Numbered from the stretch's first letter, positions 7,475-16,471 are shown. The stretch: DNA of 64,000 bases from JALYUM01 sp036688685 (GCF_036688685.1 NZ_JAQQPS010000004.1:248001-312000), one strand, 5' to 3'. Translations and numbers: made by a program. Notes: generated by a model from the letters alone, not told the origin.

Positions 7475-9052
7475 CTATTGTATTGGTAAATAAGGTGAAA
7501 TGAACCAAATGGCGCGGTAGCCTGGTTTGTCAAGCGGCTTTTTGTTCTCAATTTTTTGGAGCAAAAGCCATGCGGTTGACGATTTTGTCAGCCTTGGGAC
7601 CCTGAATACCCGGTCACCGTCCTTGTCCCGTTCCGCCTGTACGTTGTCCAAAACTGGGGTGCATCCTTTTTTTATTTCAGCGACCAGATCATTGAATTGT
7701 TTCGTTGCCTGGTTTAACGATGGCGTCTCCTGGAATTCTATGGTGGCAAAACCAGAACCGCTTCCATCTGCCATGAATTCCGCCACCGCGTCCGGTATGG
7801 AAAGGTTCAGACTGTAGACGCCGCGTCCAGAATCTCCCAAGGTAAACTGGGGTTCGCCGAGCAGCGATTTGAAGCGGTCCGATGCAGCACTGCCGATACG
7901 AATCAACGCTTGAAGGACCGGCGTTTTCATTTCCGAAGCATCGGTGCATGACAATGTTTTGGGGATATCGCCGATATACTTTGCCTGTACCATCGCTTCG
8001 TCGTATAAAGGTCCCAGCCATATGAATGGCGTGCCGCCACTTTGTGTATATGGAAACTGTATCTTCGATGAAATTTTGACTTCCTCACCCGGCCCGACGT
8101 CGGCACCCGCGATGACTGCATCGACAAAAATCAATGTATCCGTTTGCGGTGTTTTGATGGGCGGCTTGAAACCGCTGATGCCAATAAAAGAATAATGTAC
8201 CGGCCTTTTTCCAAAGTTCTTTATAGTACTGACATTTGACTGGATCATTTTTATGGTGCCATATCCCTCCATACTGCTCGAGTTATCCGAAACGTACAAA
8301 TCCTTCAAGGCAGCCCCACCTTGGCGGGTAATGTGCCGGCAGATATCAGTAAAGCTTTCTTCGCGTTTTTGATCCTTGTTGAGCGTGAAACGAACGGAAT
8401 AGGCGTTAAGCTGTTTATACGGTAACTTCTCATTGCCCATTCGTGGTTCACTCCACTCCGCGGTAGCGCGAGACTGACCGAAGTGAATGGCAAGCAAGCG
8501 CTGCGTTTTAGTGAGGTGGTCGTGCGCATTCTGGTCCTGTGCCGCCGTCCCAGGCAGGTTTGCCGGCACTAAATACAGCTGACTGCTCGCAGCCAATTGT
8601 TTTGTCAGAGCCTCGATAGTATCAGGCTCGGTATGATCAAGAATGCCTTGGGTCATCCGATACGATGCCATAGTGTCGGCGACACATTCATTGAGCATTC
8701 GCGGTTGGATGGTTCCATCCTCGTGAGAAAATTGATGTAAATGCCAAAGTTCATGCAGCAGCGTAAATTTCAGCAAGATTTCGGCAAGCGTCTGATCGAT
8801 GTTGCTTCGAATTTTTTCCAGAAAGCCGGTTCCTATATTGATCACACCAGCTTTCTCTGCATAGGCGCCGCTCCCCGGATAAGTGCGCACACTGGGTCGA
8901 TCGATCGCCCAAAGTTTGGCATTAGACTGAAGAAATTCTTGTTCATCCGCGCTGATTGGTTGTATTTCCGGTGCAGTTGCTGGCAATCCAGCGCATGGCA
9001 AGGCAACACACAAAAACAAGGCAATGAACACGGATTTGTACTTGCGATTCAT
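7475..9052 (-). CDS. Exported zincin-like protein with three-Cys C-terminal region
   Basis: A 525-residue protein of unknown function and the last gene of a three-gene operon. Residues 1-25 form a signal peptide (basic start, hydrophobic core, cut near AGLPA). Residues 100-104 are HELWH, and NECVAD follows with E122 and D126. HExxH plus a downstream E-x-x-x-D is the layout of gluzincin metallopeptidases such as M48, so a periplasmic zinc peptidase is likely. The C-terminal ~300 residues look beta-rich, contain three spaced cysteines (in DICRH, LSCTD and KKGCTP), and resemble the C-terminal part of the divergent gene at 10480. The start at 9052 was chosen for the signal peptide. The gene is AT-richer than the core genes. 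Confidence 0.7.
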   Translation of the reverse strand: MNRKYKSVFIALFLCVALPCAGLPATAPEIQPISADEQEFLQSNAKLWAIDRPSVRTYPGSGAYAEKAGVINIGTGFLEKIRSNIDQTLAEILLKFTLLHELWHLHQFSHEDGTIQPRMLNECVADTMASYRMTQGILDHTEPDTIEALTKQLAASSQLYLVPANLPGTAAQDQNAHDHLTKTQRLLAIHFGQSRATAEWSEPRMGNEKLPYKQLNAYSVRFTLNKDQKREESFTDICRHITRQGGAALKDLYVSDNSSSMEGYGTIKMIQSNVSTIKNFGKRPVHYSFIGISGFKPPIKTPQTDTLIFVDAVIAGADVGPGEEVKISSKIQFPYTQSGGTPFIWLGPLYDEAMVQAKYIGDIPKTLSCTDASEMKTPVLQALIRIGSAASDRFKSLLGEPQFTLGDSGRGVYSLNLSIPDAVAEFMADGSGSGFATIEFQETPSLNQATKQFNDLVAEIKKGCTPVLDNVQAERDKDGDRVFRVPRLTKSSTAWLLLQKIENKKPLDKPGYRAIWFISPYLPIQ

Positions 9053-9059
9053 GATTGAA

Positions 9060-9626
9060 TTACTCCTGTCCAATTGTTCCGGATCTGTCTGCAAGCCGCT
9101 GCCTCGTCGTCGTGCGCTTTGCGCGGGCGGCATCGGCGAGCGCCACGAGCAGGCTGGCCAGGAACACCCACGACGACATATAGCTCGACGAAATCAACAT
9201 GAAACGCCGATGCAATAAGGCGGAGGGGAATGCCTCTTCGGTCAGGCCGCCAATTTCAAGCAATACTTGTTCACACGAGTCATCTTTGATCACGCCCACC
9301 ACCAACCGAACGCTGTCGGTGTACTGGCATGTCCATTGCAACTGAAGATAAAAATACGTCGTTACGCTTAGTAAAAAACAAACGAAACAGACAAACGCCA
9401 GAAGTAGCAACTGGTGCGTGCGCGGCGCGGGCCGGAATAACTTGGGCATTACCGTGAGGAACCCACAAATAATGGCAATCAGCGGTACCGTCGCGCCGGT
9501 GACAAATTGATGAATGGTTGATACTGAGGAAAGGCGAATCGGAAAATTAAGAAAAGCGGCCGAGGATGTCCCGATCCATACCGCAGCGGCGAAAATTGGC
9601 GCCCAAAAATTCTGAATGGAAATCAT
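9060..9626 (-). CDS. Four-TM membrane protein, unknown
   Basis: A 188-residue protein with about four hydrophobic segments (near residues 7-25, 42-60, 72-95 and 148-168). A soluble loop between TM3 and TM4 (about 97-145) holds two cysteines (in WTCQY and DSCEQ), which would face the periplasm if the N-terminus is inside. The C-terminus is basic. I recognise no family. It overlaps the gene before it by 4 bp (ATGA) and ends 7 bp before the zincin-like gene, so the three proteins are probably made together and may form a membrane complex. That is inference. Confidence 0.65.
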   Translation of the reverse strand: MISIQNFWAPIFAAAVWIGTSSAAFLNFPIRLSSVSTIHQFVTGATVPLIAIICGFLTVMPKLFRPAPRTHQLLLLAFVCFVCFLLSVTTYFYLQLQWTCQYTDSVRLVVGVIKDDSCEQVLLEIGGLTEEAFPSALLHRRFMLISSSYMSSWVFLASLLVALADAARAKRTTTRQRLADRSGTIGQE

Positions 9627-10345
9627 GGTTTTGGCTCATCAAAATATAAGGTTTTTGTCTCGCTGAGTTCTCCTTTAGCGCCGACATCGTACTCATCTTC
9701 AAATAACTTTTGGTCTTGCGAGACCCGAAACAGATAGCGTCCGGGAGGCAAATTTCGTACAGCATCATTGGTGGGCCCTGAAAATCGAAATAGCCAGCGC
9801 GCCTTACGCGCAAAAGCAACCGGCGAAGCGATAACCTGATATCCCGTGAGCTCACGGGATGTCCCTCGTTGAAAAAGATTCACACGCACTCGTACTCCCA
9901 AGCTTGCACGTTCTCCCGAAATCCCGGCACGCTTTGACAGATACCCGTTCTTGATCGCAACATCGTGCGTCATTGCGTCGATATCATGCGATGCATTTAC
10001 ATTTTTCAGTGCATCTGCGGTGCGAGGTATTAAGTCAGCATAGCCGATGATTACTTCACGTAAATCGGCGTCGGTGCTGACTGTGCCTTTGTTTAGTAAG
10101 GCTTCGAGTAATTCGAGCTGGGCTTGAAGTCGCTGCAAGGCAACCATATTTTCGGATGCGGCGCTACCGGCGTTTTCGAGCGTTGTGACCACCGTTGCGA
10201 TTGTGCCACCCAACAACGCAGTGCCTTCTCTCTGTGGCTCTGCATTGATGTTGATGCAGTAACATACAATCAAAACTGCGGTGATCCACTGCAAGAATTC
10301 GATTCGACGCAGTTCGTAGAAAATGTGATATATTTTTTGCGACAT
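9623..10345 (-). CDS. Membrane-anchored protein with helical stalk, unknown
   Basis: 240 residues and the first gene of the minus-strand operon. The ATG at 10345 was chosen because GGAGG stands 5-6 nt before it; an in-frame start at 10402 lacks such a site. A hydrophobic segment near residues 17-33 (WITAVLIVCYCIN) is an uncleaved anchor or signal. Residues ~40-140 are helical with leucine-rich heptads (LQRLQAQLELLEALL). Residues ~150-240 look beta-rich, with NLPPGRYLFRV resembling surface-exposed repeat or PEGA-like strands. No family can be named. Its stop overlaps the start of the four-TM gene by 4 bp. Confidence 0.65.
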   Translation of the reverse strand: MSQKIYHIFYELRRIEFLQWITAVLIVCYCININAEPQREGTALLGGTIATVVTTLENAGSAASENMVALQRLQAQLELLEALLNKGTVSTDADLREVIIGYADLIPRTADALKNVNASHDIDAMTHDVAIKNGYLSKRAGISGERASLGVRVRVNLFQRGTSRELTGYQVIASPVAFARKARWLFRFSGPTNDAVRNLPPGRYLFRVSQDQKLFEDEYDVGAKGELSETKTLYFDEPKP

Positions 10346-10451
10346 ATTGCCCTCCAAAATGCACAGCAGTTGGCTTTGCTCGGCCTTAGCCTCGATTTTC
10401 ACCCCTAAGTTTATAGTAGCAAGTAAGGATTTTTTTGCAATCCGATTATTT

Positions 10452-10461
10452 GTTGTACAAC
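10452..10461. promoter_or_regulatory. Palindrome in the divergent intergenic region
   Basis: GTTGTACAAC is a perfect 10-bp palindrome in the 134-bp gap between the minus-strand operon (start 10345) and the divergent gene (start 10480). It is a candidate operator, but no regulator gene is nearby and short palindromes arise by chance. Confidence 0.3.
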
Positions 10462-10479
10462 TTGACCAAGGGAGACAGC

Positions 10480-12006
10480 ATGGCCGAACTGATTGGGAAC
10501 CAGAAAGCGTTCCGCTCGATCAATAATTACCTGCTGTTGCTCTTTTTGGGATGGCATTTGCCAGGGATCGCAAATGAGCCCGGGCGACTGCTTGCGCCAT
10601 TGTTGGGCTTGCCCGACACGTCGATCTCCGCCATGGCGTCGTCGGCCAGGCAACTTCCCGATACGCCCGGAAATGCATATTTCGAGCAAATTCGAAACGA
10701 AGCACGGGCGCTACTGGACGCCGGCGCATCGGACCGGAATGACGTATTGATCAGGGAGTGTCGCGCTGCGATTGCTGCGTCATATCTCACATCGGCGGCC
10801 GCCCTCGACATTTCGCGCGCAAACGATGTGAAGGACCGCGATCAGTTTTTTAGCAGACTCAACTCCGGCATTGCACATGCACTCAATGCAAACCCACGGA
10901 TTGAATTCGTCAGGAATGCCAGGCACCTTAACTTGCCCGAGGCGATCGCCGGTCCAGCGCCTCCGCCCGAGTCCCCGGTAACGTTTTATCCATGGTTCGA
11001 CACTTCAGTCAATTTTTTGATGGTGTCAGCCGGCAGCGCACTGGCACGGCGCGACGCGTCAAACTTAGATAATATTCCGTTAGATGTTTTGATCGACAAG
11101 CAGGATTCAAACGAGAAATTTTCGGCATGGTCATCGCGGGTTTGCCGCCGGTTCATGTTTATTGACGGTGAGTATGTAGATTATATTCGTGTAAAAACAG
11201 ATATTCACGAAGGTGGAGCCGGCGTGAATAAAGTTGCGGAGATTAAATTTCATATTTCCAACACCGCCAATCGACATTTGAAAGGCAGTCTTTTAATGGC
11301 TGTGCTTGGCTTGGACAATACGGTAGATAAAAGTTCTTACGATGTGCAGTTTGCCCGCATTATCCCATTTGACCTTAAACCCGGCGAGAAAGTACCGCTA
11401 GCTGAAAAATTTCCCTATAGCGTGCCGCAGGGGCACGGAATCCAGCTCATGTTGGGAACGGACATTGGCGAAGGACCCATCGAGGTGGGCGCATCGGGCC
11501 CTGAGCAGCCGACTGAGAGCTGTGCAGAAAAAATACTGAAAAATTCACCAGAGGATGTTTTTGGAACGTCGCTCGCCGCGTACGCGATGGATTCAGTCAA
11601 CGATTACATCAATTCGGTCAGTGAAACAGTCGGCGATGCAATGTTTCCTGTGAATGAAGGGAAGCATCCTATACCTGGCTCGTCCAGGGTCGTCATTTTT
11701 CGGGGGGGGCCTGCTGCGATGGTCAATATAGCGGTAGGCGGACCCACCACACTTGCGAATGCCTCTGCGCAATTTGATCGCACGGTCGCAGCCGTTCGGA
11801 AACGGTGCGGACGAAATCAGGGACAGGTGACCGAAACCCAACCCAAAGGATCATTTGTCAGGGATTTCGACTACAAGATGTTCTCGCCCCGGGCGGGACT
11901 ACGGGTCTCCGTGTCGCTCGTGGAAGGCAAACAAAACGAAAAAAAATCCACGAAGAAATATTCGACGAGTATCGTTATCGATCGGCATATAAGACTGTTC
12001 CCGTAG
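10480..12006 (+). CDS. Exported protein sharing the three-Cys region, unknown
   Basis: A 508-residue protein divergent from the three-gene operon. The ATG at 10480 has GGGAG 5-9 nt upstream; a TTG at 10435 is a weaker alternative. Residues ~13-32 are hydrophobic (NYLLLLFLGWHLPGIA), a probable signal peptide. Residues ~40-150 are helical. From about residue 220 it parallels the zincin-like protein by eye: VCRRFMFIDG against ICRHITRQG, PGEKV...FPY against PGEEV...FPY, ESCAE against LSCTD, and RKRCG against KKGCT. Both also end with a similar basic strand pattern. It has no HExxH motif, so it may be a non-catalytic partner or substrate. AT-richer than the core genes. Confidence 0.65.
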   Translation: MAELIGNQKAFRSINNYLLLLFLGWHLPGIANEPGRLLAPLLGLPDTSISAMASSARQLPDTPGNAYFEQIRNEARALLDAGASDRNDVLIRECRAAIAASYLTSAAALDISRANDVKDRDQFFSRLNSGIAHALNANPRIEFVRNARHLNLPEAIAGPAPPPESPVTFYPWFDTSVNFLMVSAGSALARRDASNLDNIPLDVLIDKQDSNEKFSAWSSRVCRRFMFIDGEYVDYIRVKTDIHEGGAGVNKVAEIKFHISNTANRHLKGSLLMAVLGLDNTVDKSSYDVQFARIIPFDLKPGEKVPLAEKFPYSVPQGHGIQLMLGTDIGEGPIEVGASGPEQPTESCAEKILKNSPEDVFGTSLAAYAMDSVNDYINSVSETVGDAMFPVNEGKHPIPGSSRVVIFRGGPAAMVNIAVGGPTTLANASAQFDRTVAAVRKRCGRNQGQVTETQPKGSFVRDFDYKMFSPRAGLRVSVSLVEGKQNEKKSTKKYSTSIVIDRHIRLFP

Positions 12007-12069
12007 CAATCCTGTACGAGGGATGAGTTTGTTTGCATGCAGGTTACGCGGCGCTCGCCGACTGCCGGA

Positions 12070-12287
12070 CAGGCTGGCAAGGCCAAGCTGGTCGACAAAT
12101 ACATCGACCACCCTGACCTGGTTGTCTTCGTCGACATGGTCGTCCAGTCGCTAGGGAGCATCGTAGACTGACCTCGGTCTGCACCTTCGATAAAGCGCTT
12201 CATTTCGCACCCCAAGTGATGAGATACTGGTTCACGTTTACCGGTCAGGTTTCGTTTACGTCGACTTACGTTTTTTTGCACAGCCTG
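12070..12287 (-). mobile_element. Relic of an IS1182-family element, frameshifted transposase start
   Basis: From the ATG at 12203 the minus strand reads MKRFIEGADRGQSTMLP. After a one-base deletion near 12150 it continues in another frame as LDDHVDEDNQVRVV followed by DVFVDQLGLASL, ending near 12070. This is the standard N-terminus of IS1182-type DDE transposases (FIEGEDRxQxTLLPExLDD, then VRVVDxFVDELDLxxLGF). The T-rich GCACAGCCT stretch near 12271-12287 resembles the family's GGCTGTGCAAAAA end. Everything after the first ~45 codons is missing. It is inactive and marks the right side of the accessory block. Confidence 0.7.
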
Positions 12288-12701
12288 GGTCATTTCCAGC
12301 CGTTTCCGTGTGCACCGTACAGCGAACCTCGTTCGCGCCACTGCCGCGCTTGCACGCACTGGTCGCGTCGTGCAGCGCGGTCCCAACGGGATGATGCTGC
12401 AGGCGCGCAGGTAGTCAGCGACGAAGTGGGAACTTGTCTAGTGCCTGATGCTGCCGGGAATTTCGGCACAGATCCTCACCGTTCAGCGCCTGGTGATCGG
12501 AATTGTCTGGATCGTCCTGGTGCCGGCGTAAATCCTGTGCTTGTAGGCGGGGCTGGAATATTGCACACTTGTTTGCGCAACCGGCTCATCAGTTCGGAAT
12601 GTATGGTGGCCGCTCATCCTGATCGTAGTGCCAATGCACCGGACGGAAGCACAAGGAAATCGCACCATACGCCGGCGTGCATCGCGCACCGGGACCGATC
12701 C
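12288..12701. other. Non-coding or decayed stretch
   Basis: Open frames exist on both strands, but none has a ribosome-binding site, coding-like composition or a recognisable protein. It lies between an IS relic and a small gene, so it is probably eroded insertion DNA. Confidence 0.45.
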
Positions 12702-12929
12702 TTATTCAATTGTGTTCATTTCGCTCTCGTCCTCGGTATATCGCACGGGCGCGAGTTCATTGCTGGTGATTAATTCCGTTACGCTCGCGTGGGTCGCCGC
12801 GTTTGTGACACGGGAAATCGATTCATGTTCCAGGATGTGATCGACGATCTGCACATCGGTGCAACGGTAAGCCGTCGCAAATTCCAATGGTTCGGGGTTG
12901 TTTCGATACCAGACGCTGTAACTCGGCAT
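12702..12929 (-). CDS. Small hypothetical protein
   Basis: 75 residues beginning MPSYSVWYRNNPEPLEF, with mixed composition and several acidic residues near the end (TEDESE). The start is supported by GAGGAG two bases before the ATG, slightly closer than ideal. I do not recognise the protein. It sits alone at the right end of the AT-richer block, with the IS1182 relic downstream. No signal peptide or membrane segment is seen. Confidence 0.45.
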   Translation of the reverse strand: MPSYSVWYRNNPEPLEFATAYRCTDVQIVDHILEHESISRVTNAATHASVTELITSNELAPVRYTEDESEMNTIE

Positions 12930-13062
12930 GCCATGCTCCTCAGGTTGGGCGCTCCAGTATGCCAGTCATTTCTTCGTGCACCCGTTCGTGCGCCAGTCCA
13001 CGGCAAGCCAGCCACGACGCTGCGGTAAAATTGGCATCTTGTTCATGGACCAAGGTGCAACA

Positions 13063-14364
13063 ATGAAGAGACGGGAAACAGCGGCCGCGACATCGCCACG
13101 GATCGACCCACAGCGGCGCCTGGCGCTGCAGGCCACGCTGGCGGCCGCGTTGCCCTTGCTCCTGCCGGCGCGGGCGCTCGCGCAGGCGGTCCCGGACGGC
13201 GCCGGGGCGGCCTTGGCGCCTTGGCAGCCGGGCTGGCTCGACATCCACCATCTCGCCATCGGACGCGGCAACGCGACGCTGGTAATTTTCCCGGACGGCA
13301 CCAGCCTATTGATCGACGCCGGGGCCGCATCCGGCGGCGCGGACGTGTCCGCAGCAACGCGGCCTGACGCCACGCGCCGCGCCGGCGAGTGGGTCGGCCG
13401 CTACGTCCAGCGTCACCTGCGCGGCGCGCATCTGGCCGCGCTCGACTACCTGCTGGCCACGCACCTGCACCCCGACCACGTGGGCGACGTCTCGGCGCAG
13501 ACGCCCGCGGCGCCCGGCGGCGCCTACAAGCTGACCGGGATCGCGGATGTGACGCAGATGGTCAAGGTAGGCACCCTGATTGACCGCGGCTTTCCGCACT
13601 ATGACTACCCCAGCGTCCTGATTGCGCCCTTCGCTGAAAATTACCGCGCCTTCATCAAGGCGCGTGTCGCCGCCGGGGAGCGCGTCGAACAGTTCAGGGT
13701 GGGTAGTAGCGGCCAGATCGCTGCGCGCGGCCACCGCGCGGGCACGCTACCCTTCGAGGTGCGCAATGTTGCCGCCAACGGGAAGGTGTGGACCGGGCAG
13801 GGCGGCGCGGCGACCGATCACTTTCCACCCTTGTCCAGCCTGCCCGCCGCCGACCTGCCCACCGAAAACGGCTGTTCCACCGCGATTCGCATCGGCTACG
13901 GAAAATTCGGCTATTTCACCGGTGGCGACCTGACCAGTTACACGGACGACGGCGCCCTGCAGTGGCGCGACGTGCTCGGTCCCGCAGCGCAGGTGGCCGG
14001 CCCGGTGAGCGTGGCAACGGCCGACCACCACGGCATGTTCGACGGTTTGAATGGCGACGTCGTGCGCAGCCTGCGTCCGCGCGCATGGGTGGTGCAAGCC
14101 TGGCACCTGGCGCATCCGGACATGTTGCAGATGGAGCGCATGCTCAGCGAGCGCCTGTATCCCGGCGCGCGCGACGTCTTCGCCACCAATCTGATGCCGG
14201 AAAATTTTCTGGCCAACGAGCGGCTGGCGCGGCGCATGGCCAGCCGGGAGGGGCACGTGGTGGTGCGGGTGCCGCCGGGCGGGTCGCACTTCTATGTCGC
14301 TGTCACTGACCACCGCGACGAGGCGGATCGCGTCAAATCGGTGACGCCACTGTATCCGGCCTGA
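13063..14364 (+). CDS. Exported MBL-fold metallohydrolase
   Basis: A 433-residue metallo-beta-lactamase-fold protein. The N-terminus holds RRLALQATLAAALPLLLP ending in ALAQA, a Tat-like signal with a clear cleavage site near residue 45. The metal motif is ATHLHPDHVGD, preceded by the strand FPDGTSLLIDAGAA, and TADHHGMFDG carries later histidines. The layout resembles ComEC-type or other periplasmic MBL hydrolases, and the substrate is unknown. The ATG at 13063, with AAGG upstream, is preferred over an in-frame ATG at 13045. It converges on the DUF885 gene with 33 bp between. Confidence 0.85.
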   Translation: MKRRETAAATSPRIDPQRRLALQATLAAALPLLLPARALAQAVPDGAGAALAPWQPGWLDIHHLAIGRGNATLVIFPDGTSLLIDAGAASGGADVSAATRPDATRRAGEWVGRYVQRHLRGAHLAALDYLLATHLHPDHVGDVSAQTPAAPGGAYKLTGIADVTQMVKVGTLIDRGFPHYDYPSVLIAPFAENYRAFIKARVAAGERVEQFRVGSSGQIAARGHRAGTLPFEVRNVAANGKVWTGQGGAATDHFPPLSSLPAADLPTENGCSTAIRIGYGKFGYFTGGDLTSYTDDGALQWRDVLGPAAQVAGPVSVATADHHGMFDGLNGDVVRSLRPRAWVVQAWHLAHPDMLQMERMLSERLYPGARDVFATNLMPENFLANERLARRMASREGHVVVRVPPGGSHFYVAVTDHRDEADRVKSVTPLYPA

Positions 14365-14397
14365 GTACCCGCCAAGCAGCAGCTTGTCGAGCCGGCG

Positions 14398-16287
14398 CTA
14401 CCGTCCGCGGCCCGCGGCAATGTAGCGGTCGATAACGGTCGGCAGCACCGCCAGCGGCACGCCGGCGCTGGCAACGAGCGCATCGTTGAAACCGGCCAGG
14501 TCGAATTGTTTGCCCAGTGCGGTGCGGGCGCGATCGCGCTGCTTGAGAATTTCGATGTGCCCCATCTTGTAGCCGCAGGCCTGGCCGGGAGAGACGATGT
14601 AGCGGTCCACTTCGCTGGTGGCGCCGGCCACCACGCTGCCGGCATTCGCGACCATGAAGTCGATCGCCTGCTGACGCGGCCACTGCAGCGCATGCAGGCC
14701 GGTGTCGACCACCAGCCGGCAGGCGCGGAACAGCTGGCCCTGCAGATAGCCGACCTGGCTGAACGGGTCGTCGGCGTACAGGCCGAATTCATCGACCAGC
14801 TGCTCGGCGTACAGCGCCCAGCCCTCGATGAAGGCGTTGTAGCCGGTCAGCGAGGCGATCAGGGGCAGCTCCGCCTGGTGCTCGGCGATGTAGGCGCCTT
14901 GCCACGCATGGCCGGGGATGCCTTCGTGCGCGGTGAGCGTCGACAGATTGGTGCGCGGCCAGTAGCCGGTCGACTTCAGGTTGATGTAATAGATCGCCGG
15001 GCGCTTGCCGTCGAGCGACGCGAAATTCATGTAACCGAGCGCCGCGCCCGCTTCGATGTCGCTCGGCACCCGCTTGATCTCCAGCGGGGCTTTTAATGTC
15101 AGATGCGAGATCTTCGGCATGATGGCGCGGATGGCGTCGACCCGGCTGTTGCAGAACGCGATGATCTGGGCGCGGCCGGCGTCCGTATCCGGATACAGCA
15201 TGCTCGGGTCGCGCGCCAGCGCGGCGATGCGCTCGCCCACCGTGCCCTGGGTTTTGCCCTGCGCGCGCAGGATGCCATCGATGCGCCCCTGTAGTTGTTT
15301 CACTTGCGCCAGGCCCACCGCGTGGATCTCGGCTGGGGTGTAGTCGGTGGTGGTGCCGAGTTTTAAGGCCCACGCATAATATGCCGCGCCGTTCGGCAGT
15401 TTATGCACGCCGGCCACGTCGCTGGCTTTGGCGGTGGCCTGGCTGAACGCGGCGATCTGACGGTCAAGGGCCGGGTAGACGATGTCGGTCACCAGCTTCA
15501 GGGCGCGCACTTCCCAGTCGCCCGGGATGCCGAGCGTGGCGGTGCGCGACGCCACCGAGGTGACCAGTTTTTGTTCAGCGGCCGGCGTGGCCCTGAACGC
15601 TTTTAGTTGTTTCAAGGTGGTGGCGGCGATGAAGGCAGGCGGGATCACGCCGTCTGCCGCCTGGGCGGTGATGCGCGCGCTCTCCTGGTCGAGCACGCGG
15701 CCCAGCGCGACCAGGCGCGCCAGATACGCTTCAGCATCGGCCGCATTGGCAATGCTGTGCTGCGAATCAAGGAACTCGGGCACGCTGACCAGTGCGCCGC
15801 CCTGTTGCGTGACCGGGTAGGGTGAAGTGCCGCCAAAGAAACCCGAGGCGGCGCCGCCGAACGCGAAGCGCTCGCCGGCAATGCCGGCCCTGGTCGAATA
15901 CAGCACGGTGTCGTAGCGGATTTGGGAGGCCGGCGACAGGCGCTTGCGCTCGAGTGCCGCCAACCTTTTGGCCATCGCATGGACCTGGGCCGACCAGGCG
16001 GCGTCGCCGGCCGGCGAAGCGTCTTCCAGTTGCGATTTCAATGCGCTGCGGGCGCCATCGTCCTTGCCCAGGCTAGTGGCAGTGGTCGGCACCAGCACCA
16101 GGATTTCCTCTGCGAAGTCGGCCAGCAGTTTGGCGAAGCGGGTGTCGGTGCTGCTCGCTGCGGCGTGCGCCAGCGGCGCCAGGGCGGCCATCGTGCCACC
16201 GGCCAGCAGCAGCGTCAACAGGTCACGGCGCGACACGCCGGCGTGGGTGGTGTCGGAAATACCAGTGCGAGCGAACGATGTGCGCAT
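14398..16287 (-). CDS. DUF885 family exported metallo-hydrolase
   Basis: 629 residues with a twin-arginine signal (SRRDLLTLLLAGG, cut near AHAAA). It belongs to the DUF885 family, gluzincin-like proteins marked by HEGIPGH (around residue 453), followed by the conserved FIEGWALYAEQL segment that supplies a glutamate. The family is thought to contain peptidases, but no substrate can be given here. The ATG at 16287 was chosen for the signal peptide; the frame stays open to 16473 without a convincing start. It is divergent from the DUF2059 gene across 184 bp. Confidence 0.88.
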   Translation of the reverse strand: MRTSFARTGISDTTHAGVSRRDLLTLLLAGGTMAALAPLAHAAASSTDTRFAKLLADFAEEILVLVPTTATSLGKDDGARSALKSQLEDASPAGDAAWSAQVHAMAKRLAALERKRLSPASQIRYDTVLYSTRAGIAGERFAFGGAASGFFGGTSPYPVTQQGGALVSVPEFLDSQHSIANAADAEAYLARLVALGRVLDQESARITAQAADGVIPPAFIAATTLKQLKAFRATPAAEQKLVTSVASRTATLGIPGDWEVRALKLVTDIVYPALDRQIAAFSQATAKASDVAGVHKLPNGAAYYAWALKLGTTTDYTPAEIHAVGLAQVKQLQGRIDGILRAQGKTQGTVGERIAALARDPSMLYPDTDAGRAQIIAFCNSRVDAIRAIMPKISHLTLKAPLEIKRVPSDIEAGAALGYMNFASLDGKRPAIYYINLKSTGYWPRTNLSTLTAHEGIPGHAWQGAYIAEHQAELPLIASLTGYNAFIEGWALYAEQLVDEFGLYADDPFSQVGYLQGQLFRACRLVVDTGLHALQWPRQQAIDFMVANAGSVVAGATSEVDRYIVSPGQACGYKMGHIEILKQRDRARTALGKQFDLAGFNDALVASAGVPLAVLPTVIDRYIAAGRGR

Positions 16288-16471
16288 GTTGTCCTTGAAA
16301 GTATTTGCAAAAAGTATAGAAAGAGCGTGACTGATATTATTTCTTATATGTAAAGCCGTCAAAGTTATTTTTCTTGACAACTTGCTTCTCTGGCAACGGC
16401 ACAAGTACACTGGGCGGTCCGGTAGCGCTGCGCCTGCGCCGGGCACCTCACAATCTTTCAAAGGGAGCACC

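Noticed and set aside
12216..12773. 185-codon plus-strand frame
   Set aside because: No ribosome-binding site, Arg/His/Cys-rich shadow-like composition, and it overlaps the IS relic and the better supported small minus-strand gene.
6874..13062. Duplicated tRNA-Val 3' end (attachment site) and integrase for the island
   Set aside because: No second copy of the tRNA end was found by reading, and no recombinase gene lies in the block.
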